Program-made: the position numbers and the translations under genes
Part shown: positions 32,171-41,019 of the stretch, one piece after another
Numbering within the stretch: the first letter of the stretch is position 1
How the letters are laid out: each line of letters begins with the position of its first letter
The notes under the pieces: model-generated
Databases searched by the model: none
What the model was told of the DNA's origin: nothing
The model's input: the letters and a program-made list of their open reading frames with translations, nothing else
Assembly: GCA_045120135.1 (NCBI GenBank)
Contig: JBGVEN010000015.1
Span: 62,001 to 126,000, forward strand
Length of the DNA stretch: 64,000 nucleotides
Direction of reading: 5' to 3'
From: SIG440 sp045120135
Lineage (GTDB): Bacteria; Bacillota; Clostridia; Monoglobales; Monoglobaceae

Positions 32171-33496
32171 ATGAAACCCATCGTAGCAATTGTGGGCAGA
32201 CCCAATGTGGGCAAATCCACTTTGTTCAATAAAATTTCCGGCAAGCGAATTGCCATTGTGGAGGATACCCCCGGTATCACCCGTGACCGCATTTACGCCG
32301 ATGCCGAATGGCTTGGCAGGGAGTTTACCCTGATTGATACCGGCGGTATCGAGCCGGACAGCAAGGATATAATTCTTTCGCAAATGCGCAATCAGGCAAA
32401 TCTTGCTATTGAGACCGCTGATGTTATATTGTTTATGGTTAATGTCCGTGACGGTATGACCGCCGCTGACAAGGACATTGCAGCTATGCTGAGAAAGTCA
32501 AAAAAGCCGGTTATTCTTGTTTGTAACAAGGTTGACAATCCCGGCAATCCGCCTATGGAGGCTTATGAATTCTATAATCTCGGCATCGGCGACCCGGTAC
32601 TTATTTCCGCATCACACGGTATGGGGGTTGGCGACCTTTTGGATATGATATGCGACCACTTTCCCGAGGACGATGGTGTTAAAGAAGACGAGGATATTAC
32701 CTATGTTGCAATTGTGGGTAAGCCCAATGCGGGAAAATCTTCGCTTGTTAACCGTCTTTTGGGTGAGGAAAGGGTTATTGTCAGTGACATTGCAGGTACA
32801 ACCCGTGACGCAATTGACAGCCGTCTTGAACGAAACGGCAAGCAGTATGTGATAATTGATACCGCCGGTATGCGTAAGCGAGGCAAGATAGACGAAACAG
32901 TTGAGAGATATAGCGTTGTTCGTGCACTTGGCTCCATTGACCGTGCCGATGTATGTGTCATAATGATTGATGCAAGCGAGGGTGTTACCGAGCAGGACAC
33001 AAAAATTGCCGGTTATGTTCACGAACAAGGCAAGGCTGCGGTATTCGCCGTTAACAAGTGGGACCTTGTGGAAAAAGAAACCAACACCATGAAAAACTTC
33101 AAGGACAGACTCCTTGAAGGCTTTAACTTTATGATGTATGCAGAATCTGTATTTATTTCTGCGAAAACCGGTCAGCGTGTTGACAGCCTTTTTGATATGA
33201 TTGACCTTGCTGCCAGCGAAAACAAAAAGCGTATTTCAACCGGTCTTTTAAACGATGTAATCAATGACGCAATTGCTATGGTTCAGCCCCCCTCCGACAA
33301 AGGCAAACGACTTAAAATCTATTATGGCACACAGGCATCAATCAAACCGCCTACATTTGTTCTTTTTGTCAACAATGCCGAGCTTGCACATTATTCCTAT
33401 GTGAGATACCTTGAGAATAAAATCCGTGACGCTTTCGGCTTCCGGGGAACGCCTATCAAATTTATTATTCGTGAAAAGGGCGAAAAACCCCAATAA
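32171..33496 (+). CDS. der: Ribosome biogenesis GTPase Der (EngA)
   Basis: The 441-residue protein has two tandem GTPase domains with G1 motifs GRPNVGKS (residues 9-16) and GKPNAGKSS (near 184), G3 motifs DTGG and DTAG, and G4 motifs NKVD and NKWD. A C-terminal KH-like domain follows. Der is essential for 50S subunit assembly. The ATG at 32171 follows GGAG; an upstream in-frame ATG lacks a site. It leads a der-plsY-gpsA cluster with gaps of 18 and 10 bases, a conserved Firmicute gene order. Confidence 0.98.
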   Translation: MKPIVAIVGRPNVGKSTLFNKISGKRIAIVEDTPGITRDRIYADAEWLGREFTLIDTGGIEPDSKDIILSQMRNQANLAIETADVILFMVNVRDGMTAADKDIAAMLRKSKKPVILVCNKVDNPGNPPMEAYEFYNLGIGDPVLISASHGMGVGDLLDMICDHFPEDDGVKEDEDITYVAIVGKPNAGKSSLVNRLLGEERVIVSDIAGTTRDAIDSRLERNGKQYVIIDTAGMRKRGKIDETVERYSVVRALGSIDRADVCVIMIDASEGVTEQDTKIAGYVHEQGKAAVFAVNKWDLVEKETNTMKNFKDRLLEGFNFMMYAESVFISAKTGQRVDSLFDMIDLAASENKKRISTGLLNDVINDAIAMVQPPSDKGKRLKIYYGTQASIKPPTFVLFVNNAELAHYSYVRYLENKIRDAFGFRGTPIKFIIREKGEKPQ

Positions 33497-33514
33497 ACAT
33501 AAAGGAGCAAAATT

Positions 33515-34120
33515 ATGATTAAAAATCTGATTGTACTGATAATCGCCTATCTGCTGGGCAGTATAAACACTTCCATAATTATCTCAAAAATAATGATTGG
33601 CGATGACATCCGCAACCACGGAAGCGGAAATGCCGGTGCAACAAATACTCTTCGCACTGTCGGGAAAAAGGGTGCGTTATTTGTTGTTATAGGCGACATA
33701 CTTAAAACTGTTATCGCTATACTTATTGCAAGGCTAATACACGAAGATAACGCGTATGCAACATACCTTGCTGGCATTGGCGCTGTTTTGGGACACAACT
33801 TCCCCCTCTACTTCCGGTTTAAAGGCGGCAAGGGAATTATTGTTTCCACCGTTTCGATGCTTTTTGCTGCACCTGTTATCGGACTTGTTGTGGCTTTGAC
33901 TGCAATCGGGATAATGGCGGTTTCACGCTATGTTTCCCTCGGCAGTATTCTAGGTGCTGCACTGTTCTTTGTGCTTAGTGTCGTTTTCCATTATCAAGAC
34001 ACAAACTTTGTTGTTTTTTCTGGTATACTGGCACTTCTTGCGATTTATATGCATAAAAGCAATATTGTGAGACTTATTAACAAAACCGAAAACAAGCTTT
34101 CGTTCGGCAAAAAGAATTAG
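33515..34120 (+). CDS. plsY: Glycerol-3-phosphate acyltransferase PlsY
   Basis: The 201-residue protein has five membrane segments and the three conserved PlsY motifs: GSINTSIIISK, GSGNAGATNTLRT (about 36-48) and the GHNFPLYFRFKGGKG loop (about 93-107). It transfers the acyl group of acyl-phosphate to glycerol-3-phosphate at the inner membrane leaflet, making lysophosphatidic acid. AAAGGAG precedes the ATG. Neighbouring gpsA supplies its substrate. Confidence 0.97.
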   Translation: MIKNLIVLIIAYLLGSINTSIIISKIMIGDDIRNHGSGNAGATNTLRTVGKKGALFVVIGDILKTVIAILIARLIHEDNAYATYLAGIGAVLGHNFPLYFRFKGGKGIIVSTVSMLFAAPVIGLVVALTAIGIMAVSRYVSLGSILGAALFFVLSVVFHYQDTNFVVFSGILALLAIYMHKSNIVRLINKTENKLSFGKKN

Positions 34121-34130
34121 GAGGGCATAT

Positions 34131-35144
34131 ATGTCAAACATTTGTGTTTTAGGCAGCGGAAGCTGGGGTACAGCTATCGCTCTTTTACTTAAAGATAACG
34201 GTCATACCGTTACTCTGTGGTCATTTACCGAAGAGGAATGCAGAGAGCTTTCTTCTGTCCGCGAAAACAAAAGATGCCTGCCCGGTATCATTATTCCCGA
34301 GGAAATATCAATTACCTCGGACATAAACTGCTGTAAAAATCAGGATATAATTGTTATTGCTACACCCTCGCACGGGGTTAGGGGAGTTGCACAACGTATA
34401 AAAAGCGTTGTACCTAATGGACAGATTATTTTGAATATTTCAAAGGGTATTGAAGAGGAAACCTACCTCACTATTTCTCAGGTTCTTAAAGAGGAGCTTC
34501 CGGACTGCAAAATTGCTGTTATGTCGGGACCCAGCCACGCCGAAGAAGTATCACGGGGGATACCCACAACCAATGTTGTTGCTGGTGATGATACCGAAAC
34601 AACAATGCTTATCCAGGAAGTCTTTATGAACCGTAATTTCCGTATTTACACCAATGATGATATTATCGGTGTTGAGCTTGGCGGTTCGGTTAAAAATGTT
34701 ATTGCTCTTTGCTGCGGAATTCTGGACGGACTTGGTTGCGGTGACAATACAAAGGCTGCACTTATGACCCGAGGTCTCGTTGAAATGACCCGCCTTGGTG
34801 TTGCTATGGGTGCAAAGGCAGAAACATTCTCCGGTCTTTCGGGTATAGGAGACCTTATTGTTACCTGCACAAGTATGCATTCACGTAACCGCCGTGCCGG
34901 TATTCTTATCGGTCAGGGAAAGTCTGTTGAAGAGGCTCAAAAAGAGGTTAATATGGTTGTTGAGGGTGTAAGGAGCTGCAAGGCGGCAAAAGAGCTTGCC
35001 GACAGACTTGGCATTGAGATGCCTATTGTTTCCGAAGCATATGATGTGCTGTTCCACGGCAAAACACCAAAGCAAGCGATTGAAAATCTTATGATGCGAA
35101 CAAAAAAACACGAAACAGAACAATGTTTCCTGAATACAATATAA
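34131..35144 (+). CDS. gpsA: Glycerol-3-phosphate dehydrogenase [NAD(P)+]
   Basis: The 337-residue protein reduces dihydroxyacetone phosphate to sn-glycerol-3-phosphate for phospholipid synthesis. The nucleotide-binding GSGSWGTA is at residues 8-15. The catalytic Lys lies in GGSVKNVIALCCG near 185-197, and the conserved GLSGIGDLIVTC and SRNRRAG follow. GGAGGGC stands before the ATG. It is ten bases downstream of plsY in the same operon. Confidence 0.97.
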   Translation: MSNICVLGSGSWGTAIALLLKDNGHTVTLWSFTEEECRELSSVRENKRCLPGIIIPEEISITSDINCCKNQDIIVIATPSHGVRGVAQRIKSVVPNGQIILNISKGIEEETYLTISQVLKEELPDCKIAVMSGPSHAEEVSRGIPTTNVVAGDDTETTMLIQEVFMNRNFRIYTNDDIIGVELGGSVKNVIALCCGILDGLGCGDNTKAALMTRGLVEMTRLGVAMGAKAETFSGLSGIGDLIVTCTSMHSRNRRAGILIGQGKSVEEAQKEVNMVVEGVRSCKAAKELADRLGIEMPIVSEAYDVLFHGKTPKQAIENLMMRTKKHETEQCFLNTI

Positions 35145-35168
35145 AAATACAGAAAAGGAGAGATTGTT

Positions 35169-35678
35169 ATGGAAATCAATATGGCTTTATACTCAGAATA
35201 CATAGAGAAAGCTGCCGAAATTCTGCCAAAGGGTGCCTTTCTTACCACCTTTGACGGAAGCAAAGTAAACACAATGACAATCGGCTGGGGAACATTCGGT
35301 TTTCAATGGGGAATTCCCACTGCCGAAGTTATGGTGCGGCAAAGCAGATTTACGAAAGAAATTCTTGATAAGTCTATGGAGTTTACCCTTACCTTTCCGC
35401 TTGACTCCTCAATGCAAAAAGAGCTTGGCGGTTGTGGACAAAAATCCGGCAGGGATTATGACAAGGTTAAAGAATTTAATTTGACCGTAAATCCCGCAAA
35501 GGAAATTTCCACACCCGTTGTAGCGTGCAAAAGCATTATTTTTGAATGCAAGGTTATTGCAAAAACAGAAATGACTACCGAAACCACATCATTGGAAGTT
35601 ATGGATAAGTGGTACAAAAACGGCGACTTACATTCCATATACTATGCAAAGGTCGTTGCCTGCTATGAGGCTGAATAA
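35169..35678 (+). CDS. Flavin reductase-like FMN-binding protein
   Basis: The 169-residue protein has the flavin-reductase-like fold. Landmarks are KGAFLTTFDGSKVNTMTIGWG (about 19-39), where FMN phosphate contacts are expected, and the strand VMVRQSRFTKEILDKS. It lacks the rubredoxin extension of the 31.4 kb protein. AAAGGAG precedes the ATG. It follows gpsA by 24 bases and may be the last gene of that operon. The next T-box promoter overlaps its downstream region. Confidence 0.85.
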   Translation: MEINMALYSEYIEKAAEILPKGAFLTTFDGSKVNTMTIGWGTFGFQWGIPTAEVMVRQSRFTKEILDKSMEFTLTFPLDSSMQKELGGCGQKSGRDYDKVKEFNLTVNPAKEISTPVVACKSIIFECKVIAKTEMTTETTSLEVMDKWYKNGDLHSIYYAKVVACYEAE

Positions 35679-35694
35679 AATTTTTTAAAAACTA

Positions 35695-35723
35695 TTGACA
35701 AATCAACAATATCATTATATAAT
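35695..35723 (+). promoter_or_regulatory. Sigma-A promoter of the second T-box gene
   Basis: TTGACA at 35695-35700 and TATAAT at 35718-35723 are separated by exactly 17 bases. Confidence 0.9.
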
Positions 35724-35734
35724 ACCAGTAATTT

Positions 35735-36003
35735 GAATATCACAAAACAACTATGACGAAGACGGTCGGGCTGTGAATCCTACAGAGAGTTGGCGGTTGC
35801 TGCAAGCCATCGGTGAAACATTCCAATGACCTATCACTTCCGAGTTGGAGGACCGAAAGTATTTTTACAAGTAGACTCCTTCCGTAATGCTGCGTTAAAG
35901 CAAGGGCTTGATAGAGCCTATAAAGTGGCGGAAAGTTTTTCCGCAATTTGAGTGGTACCGCGAGTTGTATAACCCGTCTCAAAATCTGAGGCGGGTTTTT
36001 TGT
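35735..36003 (+). promoter_or_regulatory. T-box leader, probable isoleucine specifier (ATC), with terminator
   Basis: Stem I landmarks are GAGAGTTGGCGG and TGCAAGCC near 35790-35815. The specifier region CCTATCACTTCCGAG aligns with the leucine leader at 27.9 kb so that codon ATC (Ile) falls in the specifier position; CTA (Leu) in the neighbouring register is the alternative. The core GAGTGGTACCGCG lies at 35950-35962 and the terminator AACCCGTCTC...GAGGCGGGTTTTTT at 35971-36003. It should induce the downstream acyl-CoA synthetase when the cognate tRNA is uncharged. Confidence 0.92.
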
Positions 36004-36054
36004 TTTATTCAAATCCGCAAAGACCAAATCAGCGGAAAAGAAAGGAGCAAAAAA

Positions 36055-38358
36055 ATGGATTACAATTTGAAAGAAGTCGCAGGGAGAATCAAAGATCTGC
36101 GCGAAGCAACAGGCTATACTCAGGAAGAGCTTGCAAAGCTTACCGGTGTTTCGGTCGAGGACTACAAAATCCTTGAACAAGGCGAAACGGACTTCAGCTT
36201 TACATTCCTTTACAAATGTGCAAAGGCTTGCAGTGTTGACGTTGTCGATATTTTAGAGGGAACAAGCTCAACTCTTACCTCCTTTGCCATCACCCGTAAA
36301 GGCGAGGGTCTTAAAATTATAAAAAAACAGGGTGTTGTTTATAACAACCTTGCTCCCAAATTCAAGGATAAGCTTGCTGAACCGTTCCTTGTTAAGTTTC
36401 CTTATCTTGAAGAAGAACAAAACACTCCCATCAAGCTTAACTCACATAATGGTCAGGAATTTGATGTAATTGTCAAAGGTTCTCTTAAGGTTCAGGTTGG
36501 CAATCATATTGATATTCTTAACGAGGGTGATTCAATATTCTACAACAGTATTATCCCCCATGGTATGATTGCTGTAAGCGAGGGCGGCTGCGAATTTCAC
36601 GCCGTTGTGCTTAATCCTCAGGACGGACATTTCAGCGAAGAATATCCCGAAGCGCCGTTTATTGCCGCAAAGGCTGCAACCGCTGCAAAGGTAGCTACAA
36701 AAACTGTTGCAGACGACTTTATCGAAACCACTCTTGATGAAAAAGGTGTATTTAACGGAATCACCTATAAAAACGAAGATAAGTTCAACTTCGCATTTGA
36801 CTGTGTTGATAAAATCGCCAAGAAATCACCCGAAAAGATTGCTATGATGTGGGTAGGCAACGATAAATCTGAAAGAGCATTTACTTTCAGCGATATGAAG
36901 AAGTATTCAGCCAAGACCGCAAACTACTTTGAATCACTCGGAATAAAGCGTGGAGATACGGTTATGCTGGTTCTCAAAAGACATTACCAGTTCTGGTTCT
37001 GTATGCTTGCTCTTCATAAGATTGGTGCTATTGCAATACCCGCAACCAACCAGCTAGTTGAACACGATTTTGAATACAGATATAAGGCAGCTAAAGTAAA
37101 AGCCATTGTTTGTACCGCTGACGGTGATGTTTCAACTGAGGCTGAAAAAGCTGCTGCAGCATTCCCCGATATGCTTAAGATAATGGTTGGCGGTGAAAAG
37201 GACGGCTGGCACAACTTCAACACAGAAATGGAGCGTTTCAGCACACACTTTAAGCGCACTGAAAATTCGCCTTGTGGTGATGACCCTATGCTTATGCTGT
37301 TTACTTCCGGCACAACAGGCTATCCCAGAATTGCAACTCATTCATATAAATACGCTTTAGGACATTATCCTACCGCAAAATTCTGGCACAATGTAAATCC
37401 GGACGGCTTGCACTTTACCATCTCCGATACCGGTTGGGGCAAGGCACTTTGGGGTAAGCTTTACGGACAGTGGTTATGCGAAGCAGGAGTGTTCACTTAT
37501 GACTTTGACCGCTTTCATTCGGACGATATACTTCCTCTCTTTAAAAAGTACAATATCACAACATTCTGCGCACCACCCACAATGTACCGTTTCTTTATTA
37601 AAGAAGATTTGTCCAAGTACGACCTCTCCTCCATCGAATACGCAACAACAGCAGGCGAGGCACTTAACCCTGAGGTTTATAATCAGTTCTACAAGGCAAC
37701 GGGTCTTAAGATAATGGAGGGCTTCGGTCAGACAGAAACCACCCTTTCAATCGCCAACTTTGTTGGCTCTACTCCTAAAATCGGTTCAATGGGCAGACCT
37801 TCACCGCTTTATGATGTTGTTCTGCTTGACCCCGACGGCAAGGAATGTCAGATTGGTGATACCGGTGAAATCTGTATCCGCACAAAGGATAATACGCCTT
37901 GCGGCTTGTTTATCGGCTACTATCTTGATGACGAAAAGACCAAGGATGTATGGCACGATGGCTACTACCACACCGGTGACCAGGCAACTATGGACGAGGA
38001 CGGTTATCTTTGGTATGTGGGAAGAATTGATGATGTTATCAAATCTTCCGGCTACCGCATAGGTCCGTTTGAGATAGAAAGCGTTATTATGGAGCTTCCC
38101 TATGTTCTTGAATGTGCTATCACCGCTGTTCCCGACGAGGTTCGCGGTCAGATAGTAAAGGCAACGATAGTTCTTGTAAAAGGAACTATTGGTACAGACG
38201 CACTGAAGAAAGAAATTCAGGAATATGTAAAGACACATACCGCTCCTTACAAATACCCCAGAATAGTTGATTTTGTTGACGAGCTTCCAAAAACAATCAG
38301 CGGCAAGGTTCGCCGTGTTGAAATCCGTAATAAGGATTTGGAGAATTCAACTAAGTAA
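36055..38358 (+). CDS. Fusion of XRE helix-turn-helix, cupin and acyl-CoA synthetase
   Basis: The 767-residue protein has three parts. Residues 8-62 form an XRE-type helix-turn-helix. Residues about 112-188 form a cupin (H131, E135 and H169 are candidate metal ligands). Residues about 225-767 form an ANL-type acyl-CoA synthetase close to the medium-chain/acetyl group, with P-loop FTSGTTGYPRIATHS, GFGQTETT, YHTGDQATMDEDGYLWY, hinge GRIDDVIKSSGYRIGP and catalytic Lys in PKTISGKVRR. The first two domains match stand-alone XRE-cupin ligand sensors. The protein may both activate a short or branched carboxylic acid and sense it or bind DNA; that is inference. AAAGGAG marks the ATG at 36055; upstream in-frame ATGs lie inside the T-box. 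A terminator follows. Confidence 0.9.
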   Translation: MDYNLKEVAGRIKDLREATGYTQEELAKLTGVSVEDYKILEQGETDFSFTFLYKCAKACSVDVVDILEGTSSTLTSFAITRKGEGLKIIKKQGVVYNNLAPKFKDKLAEPFLVKFPYLEEEQNTPIKLNSHNGQEFDVIVKGSLKVQVGNHIDILNEGDSIFYNSIIPHGMIAVSEGGCEFHAVVLNPQDGHFSEEYPEAPFIAAKAATAAKVATKTVADDFIETTLDEKGVFNGITYKNEDKFNFAFDCVDKIAKKSPEKIAMMWVGNDKSERAFTFSDMKKYSAKTANYFESLGIKRGDTVMLVLKRHYQFWFCMLALHKIGAIAIPATNQLVEHDFEYRYKAAKVKAIVCTADGDVSTEAEKAAAAFPDMLKIMVGGEKDGWHNFNTEMERFSTHFKRTENSPCGDDPMLMLFTSGTTGYPRIATHSYKYALGHYPTAKFWHNVNPDGLHFTISDTGWGKALWGKLYGQWLCEAGVFTYDFDRFHSDDILPLFKKYNITTFCAPPTMYRFFIKEDLSKYDLSSIEYATTAGEALNPEVYNQFYKATGLKIMEGFGQTETTLSIANFVGSTPKIGSMGRPSPLYDVVLLDPDGKECQIGDTGEICIRTKDNTPCGLFIGYYLDDEKTKDVWHDGYYHTGDQATMDEDGYLWYVGRIDDVIKSSGYRIGPFEIESVIMELPYVLECAITAVPDEVRGQIVKATIVLVKGTIGTDALKKEIQEYVKTHTAPYKYPRIVDFVDELPKTISGKVRRVEIRNKDLENSTK

Positions 38359-38374
38359 GCAATTAAATACAAAG

Positions 38375-38410
38375 AGAAAACCTCACCCAAACGGGTGAGG
38401 TTTTCTTGGT
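38375..38410 (+). terminator. Terminator of the XRE-cupin-acyl-CoA synthetase gene
   Basis: AAAACCTCACCC and GGGTGAGGTTTT form the stem around AAAC, followed by CTTGGTTTT. Confidence 0.9.
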
Positions 38411-38451
38411 TTTGTGTGGTGCCGCGACGACCGCGCATGCATTTTTTATGT

Positions 38452-38613
38452 AAAATAAAAAATGCGCCAGCCAAGACTGACGCACGAAAAACGCACAGCC
38501 TTGATTGTTGCGACACAATTTTCACCTAATTGATAGTATGAAATAAAGCAGGCGTTTTTACCTAAATAAAAAACACACTACCAAATTAGGATAAATATTA
38601 AATTGTGTCGCAA
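38452..38613 (-). ncRNA. Candidate structured non-coding RNA (6S-like?)
   Basis: On the minus strand a promoter (38618-38646) drives a region without a credible ORF. Its predicted 5' end, TTGCGACACAATTT (38600-38613), pairs perfectly over 14 bases with 38508-38521. Inner stems CCTAATT/AATTAGG and a nine-pair G-U tolerant helix continue the rod. A terminator hairpin (TGCGTCAG/CTGGCGCA plus T-run, 38452-38484) closes the unit of about 160 nt. The long, end-paired hairpin recalls 6S RNA, but the large central bubble typical of 6S is not obvious, so the class is unassigned. Confidence 0.6.
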
Positions 38614-38617
38614 ATAT

Positions 38618-38646
38618 AGTATACCATATTCTTTACAATTTGTAAA
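38618..38646 (-). promoter_or_regulatory. Promoter of the candidate ncRNA
   Basis: On the minus strand TTTACA (38641-38646) and TATACT (38618-38623) are 17 bases apart. The expected start falls at the first base of the long stem. Confidence 0.8.
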
Positions 38647-38659
38647 GTATTTATACAAA

Positions 38660-38692
38660 AGAAAAAGCCCTCATTTCAAAAGGGCTTTAATT
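38660..38692 (-). terminator. Terminator of lysA
   Basis: On the minus strand AAAGCCC and GGGCTTT form the stem, with TTTTCTTTT following. It sits directly after the lysA stop. Confidence 0.85.
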
Positions 38693-39991
38693 CTACAAAT
38701 CATTCTTAATTATATCTTCAAGGCTTTCACGCTTTACGGCTGTATACTCGCCGGTTTTGGTAAGCATAACAATCGGCGGGCGAGGAATACGATTATAATT
38801 TGATGCCATGGAATAGTTATATGCACCGGTGGTCATTACTGCAACAATGTCGCCACGGCATACGCTTGACGGGAGATTTACATTCTCCTGAATTATATCA
38901 CCACATTCACAACAACGCCCAACAACCGAACAGTTGAAGTCACATTCCTCATTCATCTTGTTCGCCAAAGCTACGGTATATTCTGAGCCGTAAAGGGCAA
39001 ATCTGGGATTATCGGTCATACCTCCGTCGATAGAAACATAGTTCTTATATTCCGGAATAATCTTTACACTTCCGGCAGTATACAGAGTGAGTCCAGCATC
39101 CGCTACTATGCTTCTGCCCGGCTCCATTCTGATTGACGGAACATCGATACCAAGTTCGCTACACTTTGATTTAACCATTTCGGCAACCTGAGCAATATTG
39201 GCTTCAATATCAATAATTGGGTCTTTATCAATATATCTTACACCGTATCCACCGCCAAGGTTAAGAATTTCTGCGGTAAATCCAAGCTTTTCACGCATAT
39301 CCTTTATGAATTCAAGCATTATATCCGAGCTTTTAAAAAATACATCCGAATCAAAGACCTGCGAACCCACATGGCAGTGAAAGCCTTTTAAAGAAATATT
39401 CTTTTTACTGAGAGCATATTTTGTTATTTCCTCAGCAGCACCGGTTTCGATTGCAGAACCGAATTTGGAATCCACCTTACCCGTTGCAACAGCATCATAT
39501 GTGTGTGGGTCAATACCGGGGGTTATGCGAAGAAGAGCCTTTTGGCATACACCCTTTTCGCCGGCTATACGGTCAATGGAATCAAGCTCCTCAAAGCTAT
39601 CCACAACAAAGTAGCCAAGCCCGCAGTCTATCGCATATTCAATATCATAGTCGGTTTTGTTATTGCCGTGGAAATACGCATTTTCCATAGCAAAGCCTGC
39701 CGTTTTTGCGGTATACATCTCACCGCAGGAAACAACATCGACACCCATTCCCTCTTCCATCACTATTTTATAAACAGCTTTGAAGGATGCCGCCTTGCTT
39801 GCAAACAAGGGCAGTGCAGTTTCGCCAAAATACTTTTTCATTGCATTTACATACACTCTGCAATTGTATCGTATACGCTCCTCGTCCATTAAATAAAGGG
39901 GCGTACCGTATTCTTTTGCAAGTGCTACGGTATCTCTGCCGGCAAAGGTCAGCACACCGTCTTTATTTATTCCAAGGTTTTCACAAATCAT
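38693..39991 (-). CDS. lysA: Diaminopimelate decarboxylase
   Basis: The 432-residue fold-type III PLP enzyme removes the D-carboxyl of meso-diaminopimelate to make lysine. The PLP Lys is K66 in LFASKAASF. The phosphate-binding LNLGGGYGVRY (about 243-253), MEPGRSIVADAG and the Cys/Glu active-site segment RCCECGDII are visible. It lies 20 bases downstream of dapA on the same strand and ends in a terminator, so dapA-lysA is a two-gene operon under the lysine riboswitch. Confidence 0.97.
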   Translation of the reverse strand: MICENLGINKDGVLTFAGRDTVALAKEYGTPLYLMDEERIRYNCRVYVNAMKKYFGETALPLFASKAASFKAVYKIVMEEGMGVDVVSCGEMYTAKTAGFAMENAYFHGNNKTDYDIEYAIDCGLGYFVVDSFEELDSIDRIAGEKGVCQKALLRITPGIDPHTYDAVATGKVDSKFGSAIETGAAEEITKYALSKKNISLKGFHCHVGSQVFDSDVFFKSSDIMLEFIKDMREKLGFTAEILNLGGGYGVRYIDKDPIIDIEANIAQVAEMVKSKCSELGIDVPSIRMEPGRSIVADAGLTLYTAGSVKIIPEYKNYVSIDGGMTDNPRFALYGSEYTVALANKMNEECDFNCSVVGRCCECGDIIQENVNLPSSVCRGDIVAVMTTGAYNYSMASNYNRIPRPPIVMLTKTGEYTAVKRESLEDIIKNDL

Positions 39992-40011
39992 CGGTAGGTT
40001 ATCCTTTCAAA

Positions 40012-40902
40012 TCAGTCAATCTTTATCCCGTTTTCTTTCATCAGGCGGAACATATTATCTGCGTGAGCCTTTTCCATTGGAGTGAGCGGAAGTCTGAGAT
40101 AGTTTTCGCCAAAGCCCATTGCAGCAGTTGCAGCCTTTACAGGGATGGGGTTAACCTCACAGAAAAGTGCGTCAATAAGTTCAAGATACTGAAGCTGAAG
40201 CTTCGCACTCTCGGCAATATTACCCTCGAAAAAGCTGTCACAAATTCTTACAGTGTCCTTGGGAGCAATATTTGAAAGAACAGATATAACGCCCTTGCCG
40301 CCAAGTGACATAATGGGAACAATCTGGTCGTCGTTGCCCGAATAGATTGCAAAATCTTCGTCAACCAACGATGCAACCTTTGCAATCTGAGAAATGTTGC
40401 CGCTTGCTTCCTTTATACCTACAATATTGGGATGTTTTGCAAGCTCGGCACAGGTTTCGGGAGTAATGTTACAGCCGGTTCGTGACGGCACATTGTAGAG
40501 AATAATCGGCTTTGTGCTTGCATCTGCAATTGCGGTAAATGACTTGATAAGACCGCCTTGGGTTGCCTTGTTGTAATAAGGGGTAACAACAAGCATTGCG
40601 TCAGCACCCACCTCACAAGAGTATTTTGTAAGCTCGATTGCGTACTTTATGTCATTAGAGCCTGTACCTGCAACAACCGGAACTCTGCCATTTACCTGTT
40701 CAACAGCAAATTTAACAACAGCCTTATGTTCTTCATCAGAAAGGGTTGAGCCTTCGCCAGTTGTTCCAGCAACAACCAGTGCGTTGATACCCTCCTCTAT
40801 CTGCCACTCGATAAGACGGGCAAAGTTTTCGTAATCAACACCCTTCTCGGTAAGCGGTGTAACAATTGCAGTTGCAACACCTGTGAATACAGCGTTCTTC
40901 AT
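40012..40902 (-). CDS. dapA: 4-Hydroxy-tetrahydrodipicolinate synthase
   Basis: The 296-residue protein condenses pyruvate with aspartate semialdehyde, the first committed step to diaminopimelate and lysine. All catalytic residues are in place: T47/T48 (AGTTGEG), Y110, Y136 (YNVPSRTG), R141 and Schiff-base K164 (GIKEASG). AAAAGGAG precedes the ATG. The lysine riboswitch upstream confirms its pathway role. Two other DapA-family proteins in this window (29.0 and 45.6 kb) diverge in the substrate loop and are not this enzyme. Confidence 0.98.
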   Translation of the reverse strand: MKNAVFTGVATAIVTPLTEKGVDYENFARLIEWQIEEGINALVVAGTTGEGSTLSDEEHKAVVKFAVEQVNGRVPVVAGTGSNDIKYAIELTKYSCEVGADAMLVVTPYYNKATQGGLIKSFTAIADASTKPIILYNVPSRTGCNITPETCAELAKHPNIVGIKEASGNISQIAKVASLVDEDFAIYSGNDDQIVPIMSLGGKGVISVLSNIAPKDTVRICDSFFEGNIAESAKLQLQYLELIDALFCEVNPIPVKAATAAMGFGENYLRLPLTPMEKAHADNMFRLMKENGIKID

Positions 40903-40948
40903 AGTAAAAAACTCCTTTTAATTAACTTTTACATTGTCCCAAATTTTC

Positions 40949-40984
40949 GCAAAAAAATGATAGCTGAATTCTCAGCTATCATAA
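40949..40984 (-). terminator. Lysine riboswitch terminator
   Basis: On the minus strand ATGATAGCTGA and TCAGCTATCAT pair perfectly around GAAT, followed by a seven-T run. Its left arm competes with GAGAGCTATCAT at the 3' end of the aptamer. Confidence 0.92.
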
Positions 40985-41019
40985 AATGTGCATAAAATAT
41001 AAGACAAAACTTTAACACA

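Noticed and set aside
38412..38460. Second hairpin GCATTTTTTAT/ATAAAAAATGC beyond the ncRNA terminator
   Set aside because: It is AT-rich and partly overlaps the terminator tail; it adds no independent evidence and could be incidental.
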